A stretch of DNA of 64,000 bases from Hymenobacter negativus (GTDB lineage: Bacteria > Bacteroidota > Bacteroidia > Cytophagales > Hymenobacteraceae), in the NCBI RefSeq assembly GCF_016056375.1, contig NZ_JAEDAE010000004.1, positions 1 through 64,000 on the forward strand, written 5' to 3'. The notes below the pieces were generated by a model, which saw nothing but the letters and a program-made list of their open reading frames with translations, was not told the DNA's origin and did no database searches. This document shows positions 42,142 to 54,124 of this stretch, one piece after another. Made by a program: the position numbers and the translations under genes. Each line of letters opens with the position of its first letter. Position 1 is the stretch's first letter.

Positions 42142-44790
42142 CTAATGAGCAAGTTTTTCGGCCCGAAACAGGTCATCAGCGGCCTGCAGTAGCTTGGCGC
42201 GGAGCTGCGGGTTGTAGTCGGGGTGCGCGGCCAAGAAGCTGCGCACGGTAGCGGCCGCCGTGGGCGACTGATAGCTGCCCAGCGTGGCCTGCAGCCAGGA
42301 ATACGGGAAGAAAATATCGCCGGTAAGCTGAATTTCCTGCAATAAATTGAGGCTGGCGGGCAGGTATTTTTCGGAAGTGACCTGGCGCAGCGGGTGGTGC
42401 AGGTAGCCGAGCGCGGCCGTCACCCAGGCTTCTTTGGCGCGGCCGGCTTTGTCTTTCAGGCTGGCAAAAAAGGCGTCTCGGGTGGCCACGTCCGCCGCCA
42501 GCGCCTGCATGAGAAACTGTAGCCGCTGGCGGCGGTCGGCGTTGGTGATGCGGGCGAGCTGGGCGGGCAGAATGGGCGCGGGGGCCGCGTAGTCGCGCAC
42601 GGCCAGCGCCAGGGCCAAGGCGGTGTAGTCGTCTTCGGTCAGCTTCACCTTGGCAGGGGCCTGTTGGGTTTGCCAGATTTGGTACAGGCGCGCCTGTGCC
42701 GGCCGGGTGAGGGCGATGGACTGGTAGGTTTTGAAAAGCTGCTTCTGGGAGTTGGGCGAAGGGTTTTTCTGCAACGCAGTCCACAGGTCCTGCTCCAGCC
42801 CCGGGCCCACGGCCAGCCGCTGGGCAGGCGTGAGAAACTCCCAGAAAATGGCGCTGGCCTGGCCCGTGAGCAGTTTCAGGTTCAGTTCCTCGGGCTCCGA
42901 GGCGAGGGACTGGCGGTAGGCGGTGAGCAATTCCAGTGGCGTGTTTTCTTCACCCCGAAGCATGTTTTCGTAGAGGTTGACGTAAGCCGCGGCGCGGGAC
43001 ACCGGATTTTCCAGCGCAGACACCTGCCCGGCCAAGCCTTCGGCTACAGGAAACACGCCGTAGCCCAGGCCATCGGAGTTGAATACAATGCGGCGGGGCG
43101 TTGCGGGCAGCCACAGCAGCGTGTCGGCGCTGCTCATGCGGATGAGCCGATGCTCAGTTTTGGCTCTGTAATACTCAATCAGTACTTCAAATTGCTGGGG
43201 CCAGAGCCGTTGCGAGCCATCTTCGGCCTGCTGATGAATGTGCAACTGAGGCTTGAACCGGTCACTTTTCTCATTTCCGAGGCTGCGGTAGGTGAAGACC
43301 GGCCGGCCGGGCTCGTTCACCCACACCTGGTTCCAGGCTTGCAGGTCGGCGGGCGTGCGGGCGTCGAGGATTTTGATGAGGTCGGGCCAGGTGGCGTTGC
43401 CGTGGGCATAGGTTTTGAGGTACTCGCGCAGGCCGTCGCGGAAGGCTTCGGGGCCCATCAGGCGCTCCAGCTGGCGCATCATGATGGGCGCTTTGTGGTA
43501 GATGATGTTGCCGTAGAGCGAACCCGCGTCCTGCAGGTTGGCCAGCGGCTGGCGGATGGGGTTGGCCCCGGCCGTGCGGTCGATGCCGTAGGCGGCGGGG
43601 TAGTGGTCGATGACGAATTTGAGGTCGTAATTCGCGTTTTTAACGGCCACCTGCGTGATTTTATCAGCCATGAAATTGGCGAATACCTCCTTCATCCACA
43701 CGTCGTTGAACCACTGCATGGTCACGAGGTCGCCGAACCACATGTGCGCCGTTTCGTGCGACACGAGGTTGGAGCGGGCCAGCACCTGGTCCTGGGTCGC
43801 GCCCTCATCCAGAAACAGCGTCGAGGCCTTATAATCAATGGCCCCCACATGCTCCATGCCGCCATACTGGAAATCGGGAATCGCCACAAAATCAAACTTC
43901 TGGAACGGGTACGGCAAGCCAGTGTATTGCTCCATGAAGGCCAGCGCATCGGCGTGCAGCTGGAAAATGGGGCCGAGGCTGAGGCGCAGCTTCGCGGGGT
44001 CGGTTTCGCGGTGCAGGAAAGTCATGGGCCGGCCGTTCATCGTTCGGTTTACCCGCGTGAACTTGCCCGCCGCAAAGGAAAACAGGTAGGTGCTGATGCT
44101 GTCGGAAGTGGCGAAGGTGTAGCGCTTAGTCCTAGCAAGTGTCGCACTGGTGTCGGCAAATATGGAATCGCGCAACGGCGCATTGGCCACAGCCTGCCAA
44201 TCCTGGGGCACAATAAGTTTTAGCTTAAATGTGGCTTTCAAATCGGGCTGGTCGAAGACCGGGAAGACGGTGCGGGCGCGGTCAGGCACAAGCAACGTAT
44301 AGAGGTAATCATCGTTCCGGTTTAGCGACAGCTCGCCGGCAATGAAGGAAATTTTCACCTCGTTCTGGCCCTGATGCAGCGCGGCGACGGGCAGCACAAT
44401 GTGCTCGTTGCGATGGTCGATAGCTGCAGATTGTCCGTTGACGCTGAGGCTGCGCAGGTTACCGGTCGGGACTTTAAAGTCGAGTTGCACCGGCAGACGG
44501 TTGTCGCTCAGCAGGAAGAACACCGATTCTACGCCCTCAATAGGTTGCGTTTTGCGGGCCGGTATCACCAGCCCCAGCTCATACCCCACCCGGTGGACGG
44601 TGGCTTTGCGCGCCACGGCCAGCGCTTCGGACACGCCGGTGGTCACGGGCGGGCCGGAGGTGGCCATTCCCTCGGGCTGTGGGGCAGTCGTCACGGGGGT
44701 ATTGAAGACGGGCGCCCGATGGCAGGCGACCGATAAGAATACCAGCAGAACCGCCCCGGCCCTGCCATATTTACGAAAGCGAAATGTCAT
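42142..44790 (-). CDS. M1-family aminopeptidase lipoprotein
   Basis: An 882-residue peptidase. The chosen ATG at 44790 gives a lipoprotein signal (MTFRFRKYGRAGAVLLVFLSVAC, lipobox SVAC), while the frame's first ATG 36 codons upstream would hide it. The zinc motif is HETAHMWFGD (H345, E346, H349) with the third ligand E368 in MKEVFANF. The exopeptidase motif is GGMEH in place of the common GAMEN. A beta-rich N-terminal domain and an alpha-helical C-terminal domain (about 500-880) complete the M1 layout. It probably trims peptides at the envelope. It is divergent from glpD with 120 bases between starts. Confidence 0.92.
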   Translation of the reverse strand: MTFRFRKYGRAGAVLLVFLSVACHRAPVFNTPVTTAPQPEGMATSGPPVTTGVSEALAVARKATVHRVGYELGLVIPARKTQPIEGVESVFFLLSDNRLPVQLDFKVPTGNLRSLSVNGQSAAIDHRNEHIVLPVAALHQGQNEVKISFIAGELSLNRNDDYLYTLLVPDRARTVFPVFDQPDLKATFKLKLIVPQDWQAVANAPLRDSIFADTSATLARTKRYTFATSDSISTYLFSFAAGKFTRVNRTMNGRPMTFLHRETDPAKLRLSLGPIFQLHADALAFMEQYTGLPYPFQKFDFVAIPDFQYGGMEHVGAIDYKASTLFLDEGATQDQVLARSNLVSHETAHMWFGDLVTMQWFNDVWMKEVFANFMADKITQVAVKNANYDLKFVIDHYPAAYGIDRTAGANPIRQPLANLQDAGSLYGNIIYHKAPIMMRQLERLMGPEAFRDGLREYLKTYAHGNATWPDLIKILDARTPADLQAWNQVWVNEPGRPVFTYRSLGNEKSDRFKPQLHIHQQAEDGSQRLWPQQFEVLIEYYRAKTEHRLIRMSSADTLLWLPATPRRIVFNSDGLGYGVFPVAEGLAGQVSALENPVSRAAAYVNLYENMLRGEENTPLELLTAYRQSLASEPEELNLKLLTGQASAIFWEFLTPAQRLAVGPGLEQDLWTALQKNPSPNSQKQLFKTYQSIALTRPAQARLYQIWQTQQAPAKVKLTEDDYTALALALAVRDYAAPAPILPAQLARITNADRRQRLQFLMQALAADVATRDAFFASLKDKAGRAKEAWVTAALGYLHHPLRQVTSEKYLPASLNLLQEIQLTGDIFFPYSWLQATLGSYQSPTAAATVRSFLAAHPDYNPQLRAKLLQAADDLFRAEKLAH

Positions 44791-44910
44791 CGGAATGGGC
44801 CAGTGCTGAGAGCTCCAAAAGTAACCGCCGCCCCGTGAGTACCGCCCAGCTGCTGTGCGCCGCATCCACCGGTAAGCGCCTCTGCCATCACCCTGCATAA
44901 TCCCTCAGTA

Positions 44911-46509
44911 ATGCCCACCTCCTTCCACCGCGAAACCCTGCTCCGGCAGCTCGCCGCCACCCCAGCCTGGGACCTCATCGTCATCGGCGGGGGCGCTACG
45001 GGGCTGGGCGTAGCGCTGGATGGCCTCAGCCGGGGCTACAAAACGCTGCTACTGGAACAGGCCGATTTTGCCAAGGGCACCAGCAGCCGCAGCACCAAGC
45101 TGGTGCACGGCGGCGTGCGCTACCTCGCGCAGGGCGACGTCGGCCTGGTGCGCGAGGCCTTGCACGAGCGCGGCTTACTGTTGCGCAACGCCCCGCATTT
45201 GTGCCACAATCAGGCGTTTATCATCCCCAATTACACCTGGTGGGGCGGCCCGTTCTACACCCTCGGCCTGAAGATGTACGACCTGCTGGCCGGCCGCCTC
45301 AGCCTGGGCGCCTCCACCCACCTCAGCCGGGCCGAAACAGTGCGCCAGCTGCCCGGCCTGCGCCCGGCCGGCCTGCGCGGCGGCGTGCTCTACCACGACG
45401 GCCAGTTCGACGACGCCCGCCTGGCCGTGAACCTGGCCCAGACCTGCATCGAAGGCGGCGGCACGGTGCTCAACTATTTCCCGGTGCGCGGCCTGCTGAA
45501 AGATGCCACGGGCCGCGTGGCCGGCGTGCGCGCCACCGACCAGGAAACCGGCCGGGACTACGAGCTAAAGGCGAAAACCGTGGTGAATGCCACCGGCATT
45601 TTTGTTGATGAAATCCGGCAGCTTGATGAGCCAGCCGCCGCGCCGCTGGTGCAGCCCAGCCAGGGCGTGCACCTGGTGCTGGACCAGTCGTTTCTGCCCG
45701 GCGCGGCGGCCCTGATGATTCCGCACACCGACGACGGCCGCGTGTTGTTTGCCGTGCCGTGGCTGGGCCGCGTGGTGCTGGGCACCACCGATACCCCCGT
45801 GCCCACCGCCTGCCTGGAGCCCCGCGCGCAGGAAGCCGAAATCGACTTTTTGCTGCGCACCGCGGCCCAGTACCTCACCCGCGCCCCCACCCGCGCCGAC
45901 GTGCGCAGCATTTTCGTGGGCCTGCGCCCGTTGGCGGCGGCCACGGCCGGCTCGACCAAAACGCAGGAGATTTCGCGCCGCCACAAAATTGTAGCTTCGG
46001 CCAGCGGGCTTATCACCATCACCGGCGGCAAGTGGACCACCTACCGCCGCATGGGCCAGGACACCATCGACCAGGCCATAAAGCTGGGCCAGTTGCCGGC
46101 CGCCGCCAGCCAAACAGAACATCTGGCCATTCACGGCGCTGGCGCCCTGGCCGAAAAAACTGCTTCCCCGACGCATCTGGCCGCTTACGGCAGCGACCAG
46201 CCGGCTATTTTGCAGCTCATTGCCGAAATGCCAGCTCTGGGCGCAAAGCTGGATGCGCAATTCGATTTCCTGCAAGCCGAAGTGGTGTGGGCCGCCCGCC
46301 ACGAGCTGGCCCGCACCGTGGAGGACGTGCTGGCCCGGCGCGTGCGCCTGCTGTTTCTGGATGCGGCGGCGGCCGTGCGCGCGGCTCCTACCGTGGCCGC
46401 CCTGCTGGCCCGCGAGTTGGGCCACGGTGCCGCCTGGCAGGTGCGGCAGGTGGCTCTGTTTGCGGAGCTGGCGCGGGGCTACCAGTTGGTGGACAGTCAA
46501 GGAGTCTGA
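44911..46509 (+). CDS. glpD: FAD-dependent glycerol-3-phosphate dehydrogenase GlpD
   Basis: A 532-residue membrane-associated flavoenzyme that oxidises glycerol-3-phosphate to dihydroxyacetone phosphate and passes electrons to quinone. The FAD loop is DLIVIGGGATGLGVALDG (21-38), followed by GTSSRSTKLVHGGVRYL, GVLYHDGQFDDARLAV, VVNATGIFVDEI, VLGTTDTP and ITGGKWTTYRRMGQD. Length and the C-terminal helical domain (WAARHELARTVEDVLARR) are standard. glpK and glpF are not adjacent in the window. Confidence 0.95.
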   Translation: MPTSFHRETLLRQLAATPAWDLIVIGGGATGLGVALDGLSRGYKTLLLEQADFAKGTSSRSTKLVHGGVRYLAQGDVGLVREALHERGLLLRNAPHLCHNQAFIIPNYTWWGGPFYTLGLKMYDLLAGRLSLGASTHLSRAETVRQLPGLRPAGLRGGVLYHDGQFDDARLAVNLAQTCIEGGGTVLNYFPVRGLLKDATGRVAGVRATDQETGRDYELKAKTVVNATGIFVDEIRQLDEPAAAPLVQPSQGVHLVLDQSFLPGAAALMIPHTDDGRVLFAVPWLGRVVLGTTDTPVPTACLEPRAQEAEIDFLLRTAAQYLTRAPTRADVRSIFVGLRPLAAATAGSTKTQEISRRHKIVASASGLITITGGKWTTYRRMGQDTIDQAIKLGQLPAAASQTEHLAIHGAGALAEKTASPTHLAAYGSDQPAILQLIAEMPALGAKLDAQFDFLQAEVVWAARHELARTVEDVLARRVRLLFLDAAAAVRAAPTVAALLARELGHGAAWQVRQVALFAELARGYQLVDSQGV

Positions 46510-46600
46510 GAATAAAGAACGTCACGTCTCGGCTGCGCCCGGCATGACGTACTTATGGCTTAGGTGATTACATTAGCCCGGCCTTTTTACGGATAATCGC

Positions 46601-48127
<1,527 letters not shown>

Positions 48128-48342
48128 TTTCTAAGTTCCGCATTCTTGTGGGGAAGGCCAGCGCAGCGCAACAAAGCATCATTAAGCCGCCGTCGGCCTG
48201 CTGCAGCCACTGCACTGGTAAGCTTTTCTATTTCAAGGGGGCAGTTTGAATACGGTTCAGCATGCACCAATGCTGATGGATGGACTTTGTGCTACCGCCG
48301 CCCGAATCACCGTATGACGGCTGGTACAACCCGCTTCTGAAA

Positions 48343-50868
48343 ATGAACAAATCGGCCTCTAACCCCCATTCCGGCTTCGTGCGCGTGCGCGGCGCCCGCG
48401 AGCACAACCTCAAAAACATCGACGTCGACATTCCGCGCGATGCGCTGGTGGTATTCACCGGTGTATCGGGCTCGGGCAAGTCGAGCCTGGCGTTTGGCAC
48501 GCTCTACGCCGAGGCTCAGCGCCGGTACCTGGAATCGGTGTCGCCCTACGCCCGGCGGCTGTTTCACCAGATGGCCGTGCCCGAAGTGACGGCCATCGAC
48601 GGACTGCCGCCGGCCGTGGCTTTGCAGCAGCAGCGCGGCGCGCCCAGCACCCGCTCGTCGGTGGGCTCGGTCACGACGCTCTCCAACCTGTTGCGGATGC
48701 TGTACTCTCGGGCCGGCGACTACCCGGCCGGGCAGGGCATCATCTACGCCGAGGCCTTTTCGCCCAACACCGCCGAGGGGGCCTGCCCCACCTGCCACGG
48801 CCTGGGACGCGTGTACGAGGTGACGGAGCAAAGCATGGTGCCCGACCCCACGCTCACCATTCGGGAGCGGGCCATTGCGGCCTGGCCCCAGGCCTGGGGC
48901 GGCCAGAACCAGCGCGACATTCTGGTGAGTATGGGCTACGATGTAGATACTCCGTGGAAAGATTTGCCCCAGAAGGACCGGGACTGGATACTGTTCACCG
49001 AGGAGCAGCCCGTGCTGCCGGTGTACCCCGGCTATTCGCCTGAGCAGACGCAGCGCGCCATCAAGCGCCGCGAGCCGCCGAACTATATGGGCACCTTCAT
49101 GGGCGTGAAGAAGTACGTGCTGCACACCTTCGCCACCACCCAGAGCGCGCTGATGAAGAAGCGCGTGGCCCAGTACATGCTGGGCTCTGACTGCCCCACC
49201 TGCCACGGCAAGCGCCTGCGCCGCGAGTCATTGAGCGTGAAATTTGCCGGGCTGGACATTGCCGAGATGTCGCGCCTGCCCCTGAAGCGGCTGGCGGCGC
49301 TGTTGGCGCCGTTTGCGGAGGGCAAGGCTGGGAAGCAGAAGCACGATAAGGAACACCCGGAACAAGCCATTGTGGCGAGGCGCATTGCCGAGGATTTGGC
49401 GGCCCGACTTACCGTGCTGCTCGATTTGGGTTTGGGGTATTTGTCGCTGGAGCGCGGCACGCCCACGCTCTCGCCCGGCGAGCTGCAACGCCTGCGACTG
49501 GCTACCCAGCTCTATTCCAACCTATTCGGCGTGGTGTACGTGCTTGATGAGCCCAGCGCCGGCCTGCACCCGGCCGATACCGAGGCGCTGCTCGACGCGC
49601 TGGCCGGCCTGAAAAGCGCCGGCAATTCGTTGTTTGTTGTGGAGCACGATTTGGACGTAATTCGCCAGGCCGACTGGCTGGTGGACGTGGGCCCGGCCGC
49701 CGGCGAAAAGGGCGGCGAAATCCTCTACAGCGGCCCGCCGGAGGGCTTGCGCCTCGTGCTCGAATCGCAGACGCGCCAGTTTCTCTTCGATGCGCCCGCC
49801 CTGCCCGACACGCCGCCCCGCACGCCCACCGGCTGGCTAAAGCTGGCCGGCGTGACGCGCAACAACCTCGAAAATCTGTCCGTGGAATTTCCATTGGGCG
49901 TGTTCACCACGGTCACGGGCGTGTCGGGCTCGGGCAAATCAAGTCTCGTGAGCCAGGTACTGGTGGAATTGGTGGCCGAAAGCCTGGGCCAGGCCATTGA
50001 GGCCGAAGAAGAGGAAACCGACCCGCTGGCCCCGCCCGCGCCAGCTACACTGGGCGGCCACATCACCGCCGGACTGGACAAAATCAAGCGCCTGGTGCGC
50101 GTCGACCAGAAGCCCATCGGCCGCACGCCGCGCTCCAACATGGCCACCTATACCGGCCTGTTCGACCATGTGCGCAAGCTGTTCGCCGCCACGCCCGAAG
50201 CCCGCAAGCGCCGCTACGACGCCGGCCGCTTCTCCTTCAATGTAGCCAAGGGGCGCTGCGAAAACTGCTCGGGCGAGGGCTTTGTGATGGTCGAGTTACT
50301 GTTTCTGCCCAGCGTGTACGCGCCCTGCCCGGTGTGCCACGGCGCGCGCTACAACGCCAAAACCCTCGAAGTGCAGTACCAGGGCCGCAACATCGCCGAA
50401 GTGCTGGGCCTGACCGTGGACGACGCCTGGGAATTCTTCGCCGACGAGCCCGCCATCTTCCGCGCCCTCACCGTGCTACGCGAGGTGGGCCTGGGCTACC
50501 TGCGCCTCGGCCAGCCCGCCACCGAGCTTTCGGGCGGCGAGGCCCAGCGCATCAAGCTCGCCACTGAGCTGCAGCGCATTGGCCGGGGTAATACGCTCTA
50601 CGTGCTCGACGAGCCCACCACCGGCCTCCACCCCTCCGACATCGAGAAGCTGATGCTTCAGCTCGAAGGCCTGGTAGCCGCCGGCAACACTGTCATCGTG
50701 GTGGAACATGACATGCGCGTAGTGGCCGGTTCCGACTGGGTTATTGACGTCGGCCCCGGCGCGGGCGAAGACGGCGGGCGCGTAGTGGCCGCCGGCCCCC
50801 CAGCCGAGGTGGCGCAGGCCAAAGCCAGCCGCACCGCACCGTATTTAAGGGCATTTCTGGGTAACTAA
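48343..50868 (+). CDS. UvrA paralogue (UvrA2-like) lacking the UvrB-binding domain
   Basis: An 841-residue twin ABC ATPase. I choose the ATG at 48343 ([20 protein letters not shown]); an upstream ATG adds 21 residues without family character. Walker A1 is GVSGSGKSS (40-48) and the second is GVSGSGKSS near residue 530, with signatures [15 protein letters not shown] and [16 protein letters not shown]. Zinc motifs are [19 protein letters not shown] and CENCSGEGF ... CPVCHGARY. After SVSPYARR the chain jumps straight to the zinc-knuckle region. The segment that binds UvrB in canonical UvrA (about 940 residues) is missing. Such UvrA2 proteins are linked to DNA-damage or drug tolerance, not to core UvrB recruitment. 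The genuine uvrA is presumably elsewhere. Confidence 0.85.
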   Translation: MNKSASNPHSGFVRVRGAREHNLKNIDVDIPRDALVVFTGVSGSGKSSLAFGTLYAEAQRRYLESVSPYARRLFHQMAVPEVTAIDGLPPAVALQQQRGAPSTRSSVGSVTTLSNLLRMLYSRAGDYPAGQGIIYAEAFSPNTAEGACPTCHGLGRVYEVTEQSMVPDPTLTIRERAIAAWPQAWGGQNQRDILVSMGYDVDTPWKDLPQKDRDWILFTEEQPVLPVYPGYSPEQTQRAIKRREPPNYMGTFMGVKKYVLHTFATTQSALMKKRVAQYMLGSDCPTCHGKRLRRESLSVKFAGLDIAEMSRLPLKRLAALLAPFAEGKAGKQKHDKEHPEQAIVARRIAEDLAARLTVLLDLGLGYLSLERGTPTLSPGELQRLRLATQLYSNLFGVVYVLDEPSAGLHPADTEALLDALAGLKSAGNSLFVVEHDLDVIRQADWLVDVGPAAGEKGGEILYSGPPEGLRLVLESQTRQFLFDAPALPDTPPRTPTGWLKLAGVTRNNLENLSVEFPLGVFTTVTGVSGSGKSSLVSQVLVELVAESLGQAIEAEEEETDPLAPPAPATLGGHITAGLDKIKRLVRVDQKPIGRTPRSNMATYTGLFDHVRKLFAATPEARKRRYDAGRFSFNVAKGRCENCSGEGFVMVELLFLPSVYAPCPVCHGARYNAKTLEVQYQGRNIAEVLGLTVDDAWEFFADEPAIFRALTVLREVGLGYLRLGQPATELSGGEAQRIKLATELQRIGRGNTLYVLDEPTTGLHPSDIEKLMLQLEGLVAAGNTVIVVEHDMRVVAGSDWVIDVGPGAGEDGGRVVAAGPPAEVAQAKASRTAPYLRAFLGN

Positions 50869-50946
50869 GCCCAACTACAATTCTGAGTACAAAGCTGATA
50901 ACTGTGCTAGATTGCGCCTCAGTTCTCAATTCCTTTCCTGATTTCC

Positions 50947-52623
50947 ATGAAATTCATGCTACGCTTGCGCGCCGCGCTGGCCGGGCTGGCCGTCGGCACC
51001 GCGCTGACGGCTTCGGCCCAGACGATGCCAGCCCCGGCCTGGACCAGTGCCCGCAGCCTGGGCACGGGCTCGCAATTCGCGGGCGGGGCGGCCATCGATG
51101 CCGCCGGCAATACCTACGAAGCCGGCAGCTTCAACACCAACATCACCCTCGACGGAGTCACGCTCACCAGCCAGGGCAGCACCGATGGGTACCTGGCCAA
51201 GTTCTCGCCCAGTGGGGCGTTGCTGTGGGTGCGCCAAATCGGCTCCGCCGGCTACGATTCAGCATTTGAAGTCGCCGTCGACGCCAGCGGTAATGCCTAC
51301 CTGGTGGGTTCGTTCACGGGCACCATTGCCTTGGGCAACGGCAGTACCCTGCAGCTTGATGCCGGCACCACTGGCGGCTCCAGCAAGGGCTTTCTGGTGC
51401 GCTTTTCGCCCCAGGGCACCCCCGTGTGGGCCCAGCAAAGCAGCCCCAGCGTGGTCAGCAGCAGCACGATGAGCGGGGTGGGCCTCGATGCCGCCGGCAA
51501 TGTGTGCGTGGGGGGCCTGATGTACCGCACCCTCACCATCGGCAGCAGCACCGTCTCCACTTCGGCCAGCAATGCGGAGGGCACCTTTCTTGGCCGCTTT
51601 TCGGCGGGTACCGGGGCCCTGCAGCAACTCACCCTGGGCCTCGAATACGCGCCTACTACGGGGGGCACCACTACTTACTATTTCCCGCAACTGATAGTAG
51701 CCCCCGCCGGCCAGCTCTACCTGCTGACCCAGTTTTCGCAGGCCCTCAACGTGGCTGGCGTAGGCAGCTTCAGCAGCCGAGGTCTCACCGACGTGCTGGT
51801 GGCGCGTTTCGGTACCACCGGCACGCCCGAGTGGGCGCAGCAGTTTGGCGGCACCGGTATCGAGCGCGCCGTCAACGGCACCGTGGATGCGGCCGGCAAC
51901 ATTTACGTGGCGGGCTATTTCAGCGGGCCGGCCACGTTTGGCAGCAGCACCCTGGCTGGCTTTGGCAGCTTTGATGGCTGCCTGGTAAAATACTCGCCCC
52001 AGGGCACCCAGCTGTGGGTGAAGGCCGTGGGCGGCAGCGATTCCGACGGCCTGTATGACGTGCTGCTGGACGCCGCCGGCAATGTGTACACTACCGGCAA
52101 CTTCAATGGCACAGCACAGTTTGGCGGTGCGGCCCTGACCAGCGCCGGCCTGGGCGATGTGGTGGTGGCTTCGTACACTCCTCAGGGACAGCTCCGCTGG
52201 CAGCAGCAGGCCGGAGGTCCGGCCAACGACATCGGCACCTACCTCGCTCTCGACCCTTATGAGAACCTGGTGGTGCGGGGCCGCTTCGGTGGCACCTGTC
52301 CCTTCGGCGCGCAGGTGCTTAGCACCACTGCTCCGTTCGAAGCCTACGTGGCCCGGCTGGGCAGCGTGGGGCTGGCTACCCGGGCGGCCGCCTTAGCTCA
52401 GCTGGCCGCCTACCCCAACCCTGCTACCACTTGGCTACAGCTGCCGGCCCTGGCCGTGGGCACCCGCGTCCAGCTGTTTGATGCCCTGGGCCGCGTGGCC
52501 CGCGAAACTCCGGTGGCTGCCGATGCCAGCATATCGGTGCAGGGCTTGGCACCTGGCCTCTACACCCTGCGCGCGACTGACGTTCAAGGCCAGACGCTGG
52601 CTGGCAAAGTGTCCGTGGAATAA
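50947..52623 (+). CDS. Secreted SBBP-type beta-propeller protein with T9SS sorting domain
   Basis: A 558-residue exported protein (signal peptide ending near LTASAQ, residue 25). The body is built of repeated units of about 50-60 residues of the form 'D.AGN.Y..G.F.G...G...L...G..D.F.A.....G...W..Q.GG', e.g. IDAAGNTYEAGSFNTN, VDASGNAYLVGSFTG, VDAAGNIYVAGYFSG, LDAAGNVYTTGNFNG. The last 75 residues are a sorting domain (YPNPATTWLQLPAL ... LAPGLYTLRA). The role is unknown; such proteins may be surface adhesins or ligand binders. Related tandem genes lie at 60388 and 62333. Confidence 0.82.
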   Translation: MKFMLRLRAALAGLAVGTALTASAQTMPAPAWTSARSLGTGSQFAGGAAIDAAGNTYEAGSFNTNITLDGVTLTSQGSTDGYLAKFSPSGALLWVRQIGSAGYDSAFEVAVDASGNAYLVGSFTGTIALGNGSTLQLDAGTTGGSSKGFLVRFSPQGTPVWAQQSSPSVVSSSTMSGVGLDAAGNVCVGGLMYRTLTIGSSTVSTSASNAEGTFLGRFSAGTGALQQLTLGLEYAPTTGGTTTYYFPQLIVAPAGQLYLLTQFSQALNVAGVGSFSSRGLTDVLVARFGTTGTPEWAQQFGGTGIERAVNGTVDAAGNIYVAGYFSGPATFGSSTLAGFGSFDGCLVKYSPQGTQLWVKAVGGSDSDGLYDVLLDAAGNVYTTGNFNGTAQFGGAALTSAGLGDVVVASYTPQGQLRWQQQAGGPANDIGTYLALDPYENLVVRGRFGGTCPFGAQVLSTTAPFEAYVARLGSVGLATRAAALAQLAAYPNPATTWLQLPALAVGTRVQLFDALGRVARETPVAADASISVQGLAPGLYTLRATDVQGQTLAGKVSVE

Positions 52624-52646
52624 CTAATCGAAATTTGGCACAAAAG

Positions 52647-52679
52647 AAAAGGCCGTTTCCACATTGGAAACGGCCTTTT
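52647..52679. terminator. Terminator shared by the SBBP gene and the tRNA gene
   Basis: A 14-bp perfect stem (AAAAGGCCGTTTCC / GGAAACGGCCTTTT) with ACATT loop. It ends 4 bases before the 3' end of the minus-strand tRNA. Confidence 0.85.
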
Positions 52680-52682
52680 AGG

Positions 52683-52755
<73 letters not shown>

Positions 52756-52903
52756 CTGTTTGGTTCTGCAAAGGTAAGCAAACTTTCCGGCAAAACAAGC
52801 TTTCCGTTATTATTTCGCCCTTTTGACTCGCATTTTTTCTAACACAAGCTGTAGTTAGCCAACATTTATGAGCGTAACACACAGGTAATGCACGCTTTGG
52901 CGT

Positions 52904-54004
52904 CTATGCCGTTTCGGCCACCGTAACGCTCTCTTTTTGGTATTGAAAGCGGTTTTTGAAACGGTCAAGCGGTTCTTCCACGAAATGCCAGGAGGCAGCG
53001 GCCATTGCGGCCAGCACTGGGCCTAGCACCAGCAGCGTGGGCAGTGGCCCCATCCAAGTGGTACGCCCGACGGCATCGGGCACAAAATGATACACCAGCC
53101 GCTGCCAGAACACAAACAGCGGCAGGTGATAGAGGTAGAAGCCGTAGCTGCGCCGACCCATCCACTGTGCCACGGGCTGCAGCAGGCCCAGGCGGCGGGC
53201 GGCGCTGGGGCTGCCCAGCAGCCAGTTGATGGTGAGAAAAGCTGCCCCGGCAATGCACGTTCCGAAGCTGCCGTGCCAGGCCAGTGCCCACGGGCTGCCA
53301 TCGAACGCCCGCACGCCCACGGCCCAAGCGCCCCAGGCCAGCAGCACCAGCCAGCCGCTGCGCCACCGCGCCAGCCAGGCCTGGCGCTGGCCCAGCCGCA
53401 GCAGCGTGCCCAGCGCAAACAGGTCGAGGCTGGAGGGCAGCAGCAGGTGCATCATGCCCGAACCCACCTGCACCAGCCAGAACAGCCGGAACGCCCACGC
53501 CACCGCTGCTAATCCCAGCAGCGGCCACACCCGCCGGCCTACTAGCCCCAGCACCAACGGCCAAAGCAGGTAGAACTGCTCGTCCACGGCCTGGGTCCAA
53601 TAATGGCCGCAGCCGTCGCCCCAGCCGCGCATCTTATAGAACAGTAGGTTGGCGCCCGGCAGCAGAAACCAGCTCAGGTGCTGTTGCACGGTTTCGAGGG
53701 GCAGCAGGTAGCAGCCGGCCAGGGCCAGGTAATAGGGCGGAATGATGCGCAGCACCCGCCGGATAAAAAACGTGCGCAGCTGCGGGCCCCAGCCGCCCGG
53801 CGCGCCCACGTAGGCGCCATACTTCCAGATAATGCCCGACACGAGGTAGCCACTGAGCACGAAAAACAGTGCCCGGCCCATCTCGCCAAACGGAAACGGC
53901 GGGTGCACCCAGTGCTGCAGCACCACTACGCCCACGGCCACGGCGCGTAGGCCGTTTAGCTCGGGGCGAAAAGCAAGGGGCGTGGAAGGCGGTGCGGTGG
54001 ACAT
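52904..54004 (-). CDS. Acyltransferase 3 family membrane protein (OafA/YrhL-like)
   Basis: A 366-residue inner-membrane protein with about ten TM helices. The family signature is near the N-terminus: PELNGLRAVAVGVVVLQHW (R20, H31-type catalytic His), then GRALFFVLSGYLVSGIIW, FFIRRVLRIIPPYYLAL and WTQAVDEQFYLLWPLVLG. The family transfers acetyl or other acyl groups to exported sugars, such as lipopolysaccharide or exopolysaccharide. There is no SGNH domain fused. The acceptor is unknown and no polysaccharide cluster is adjacent. Confidence 0.9.
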   Translation of the reverse strand: MSTAPPSTPLAFRPELNGLRAVAVGVVVLQHWVHPPFPFGEMGRALFFVLSGYLVSGIIWKYGAYVGAPGGWGPQLRTFFIRRVLRIIPPYYLALAGCYLLPLETVQQHLSWFLLPGANLLFYKMRGWGDGCGHYWTQAVDEQFYLLWPLVLGLVGRRVWPLLGLAAVAWAFRLFWLVQVGSGMMHLLLPSSLDLFALGTLLRLGQRQAWLARWRSGWLVLLAWGAWAVGVRAFDGSPWALAWHGSFGTCIAGAAFLTINWLLGSPSAARRLGLLQPVAQWMGRRSYGFYLYHLPLFVFWQRLVYHFVPDAVGRTTWMGPLPTLLVLGPVLAAMAAASWHFVEEPLDRFKNRFQYQKESVTVAETA

Positions 54005-54124
54005 TCTCGAATAAAAGGCCCGCGAAATTACGCGGCAGCGGGCCGGCCGGAACCGGGTAATCGGCTTTGTGCGGACCTTTGCCCTCCCACGCGGCCGCCC
54101 GGCGGCTTATTCGCCCGTTTGCTT

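Noticed and set aside
46519..46550. A third palindromic repeat family between glpD and the NCS1 permease
   Set aside because: Ends ACGTCA/TGACGT pair, but the inner part pairs poorly and I found only one copy. It could be a degraded repeat or a weak terminator.
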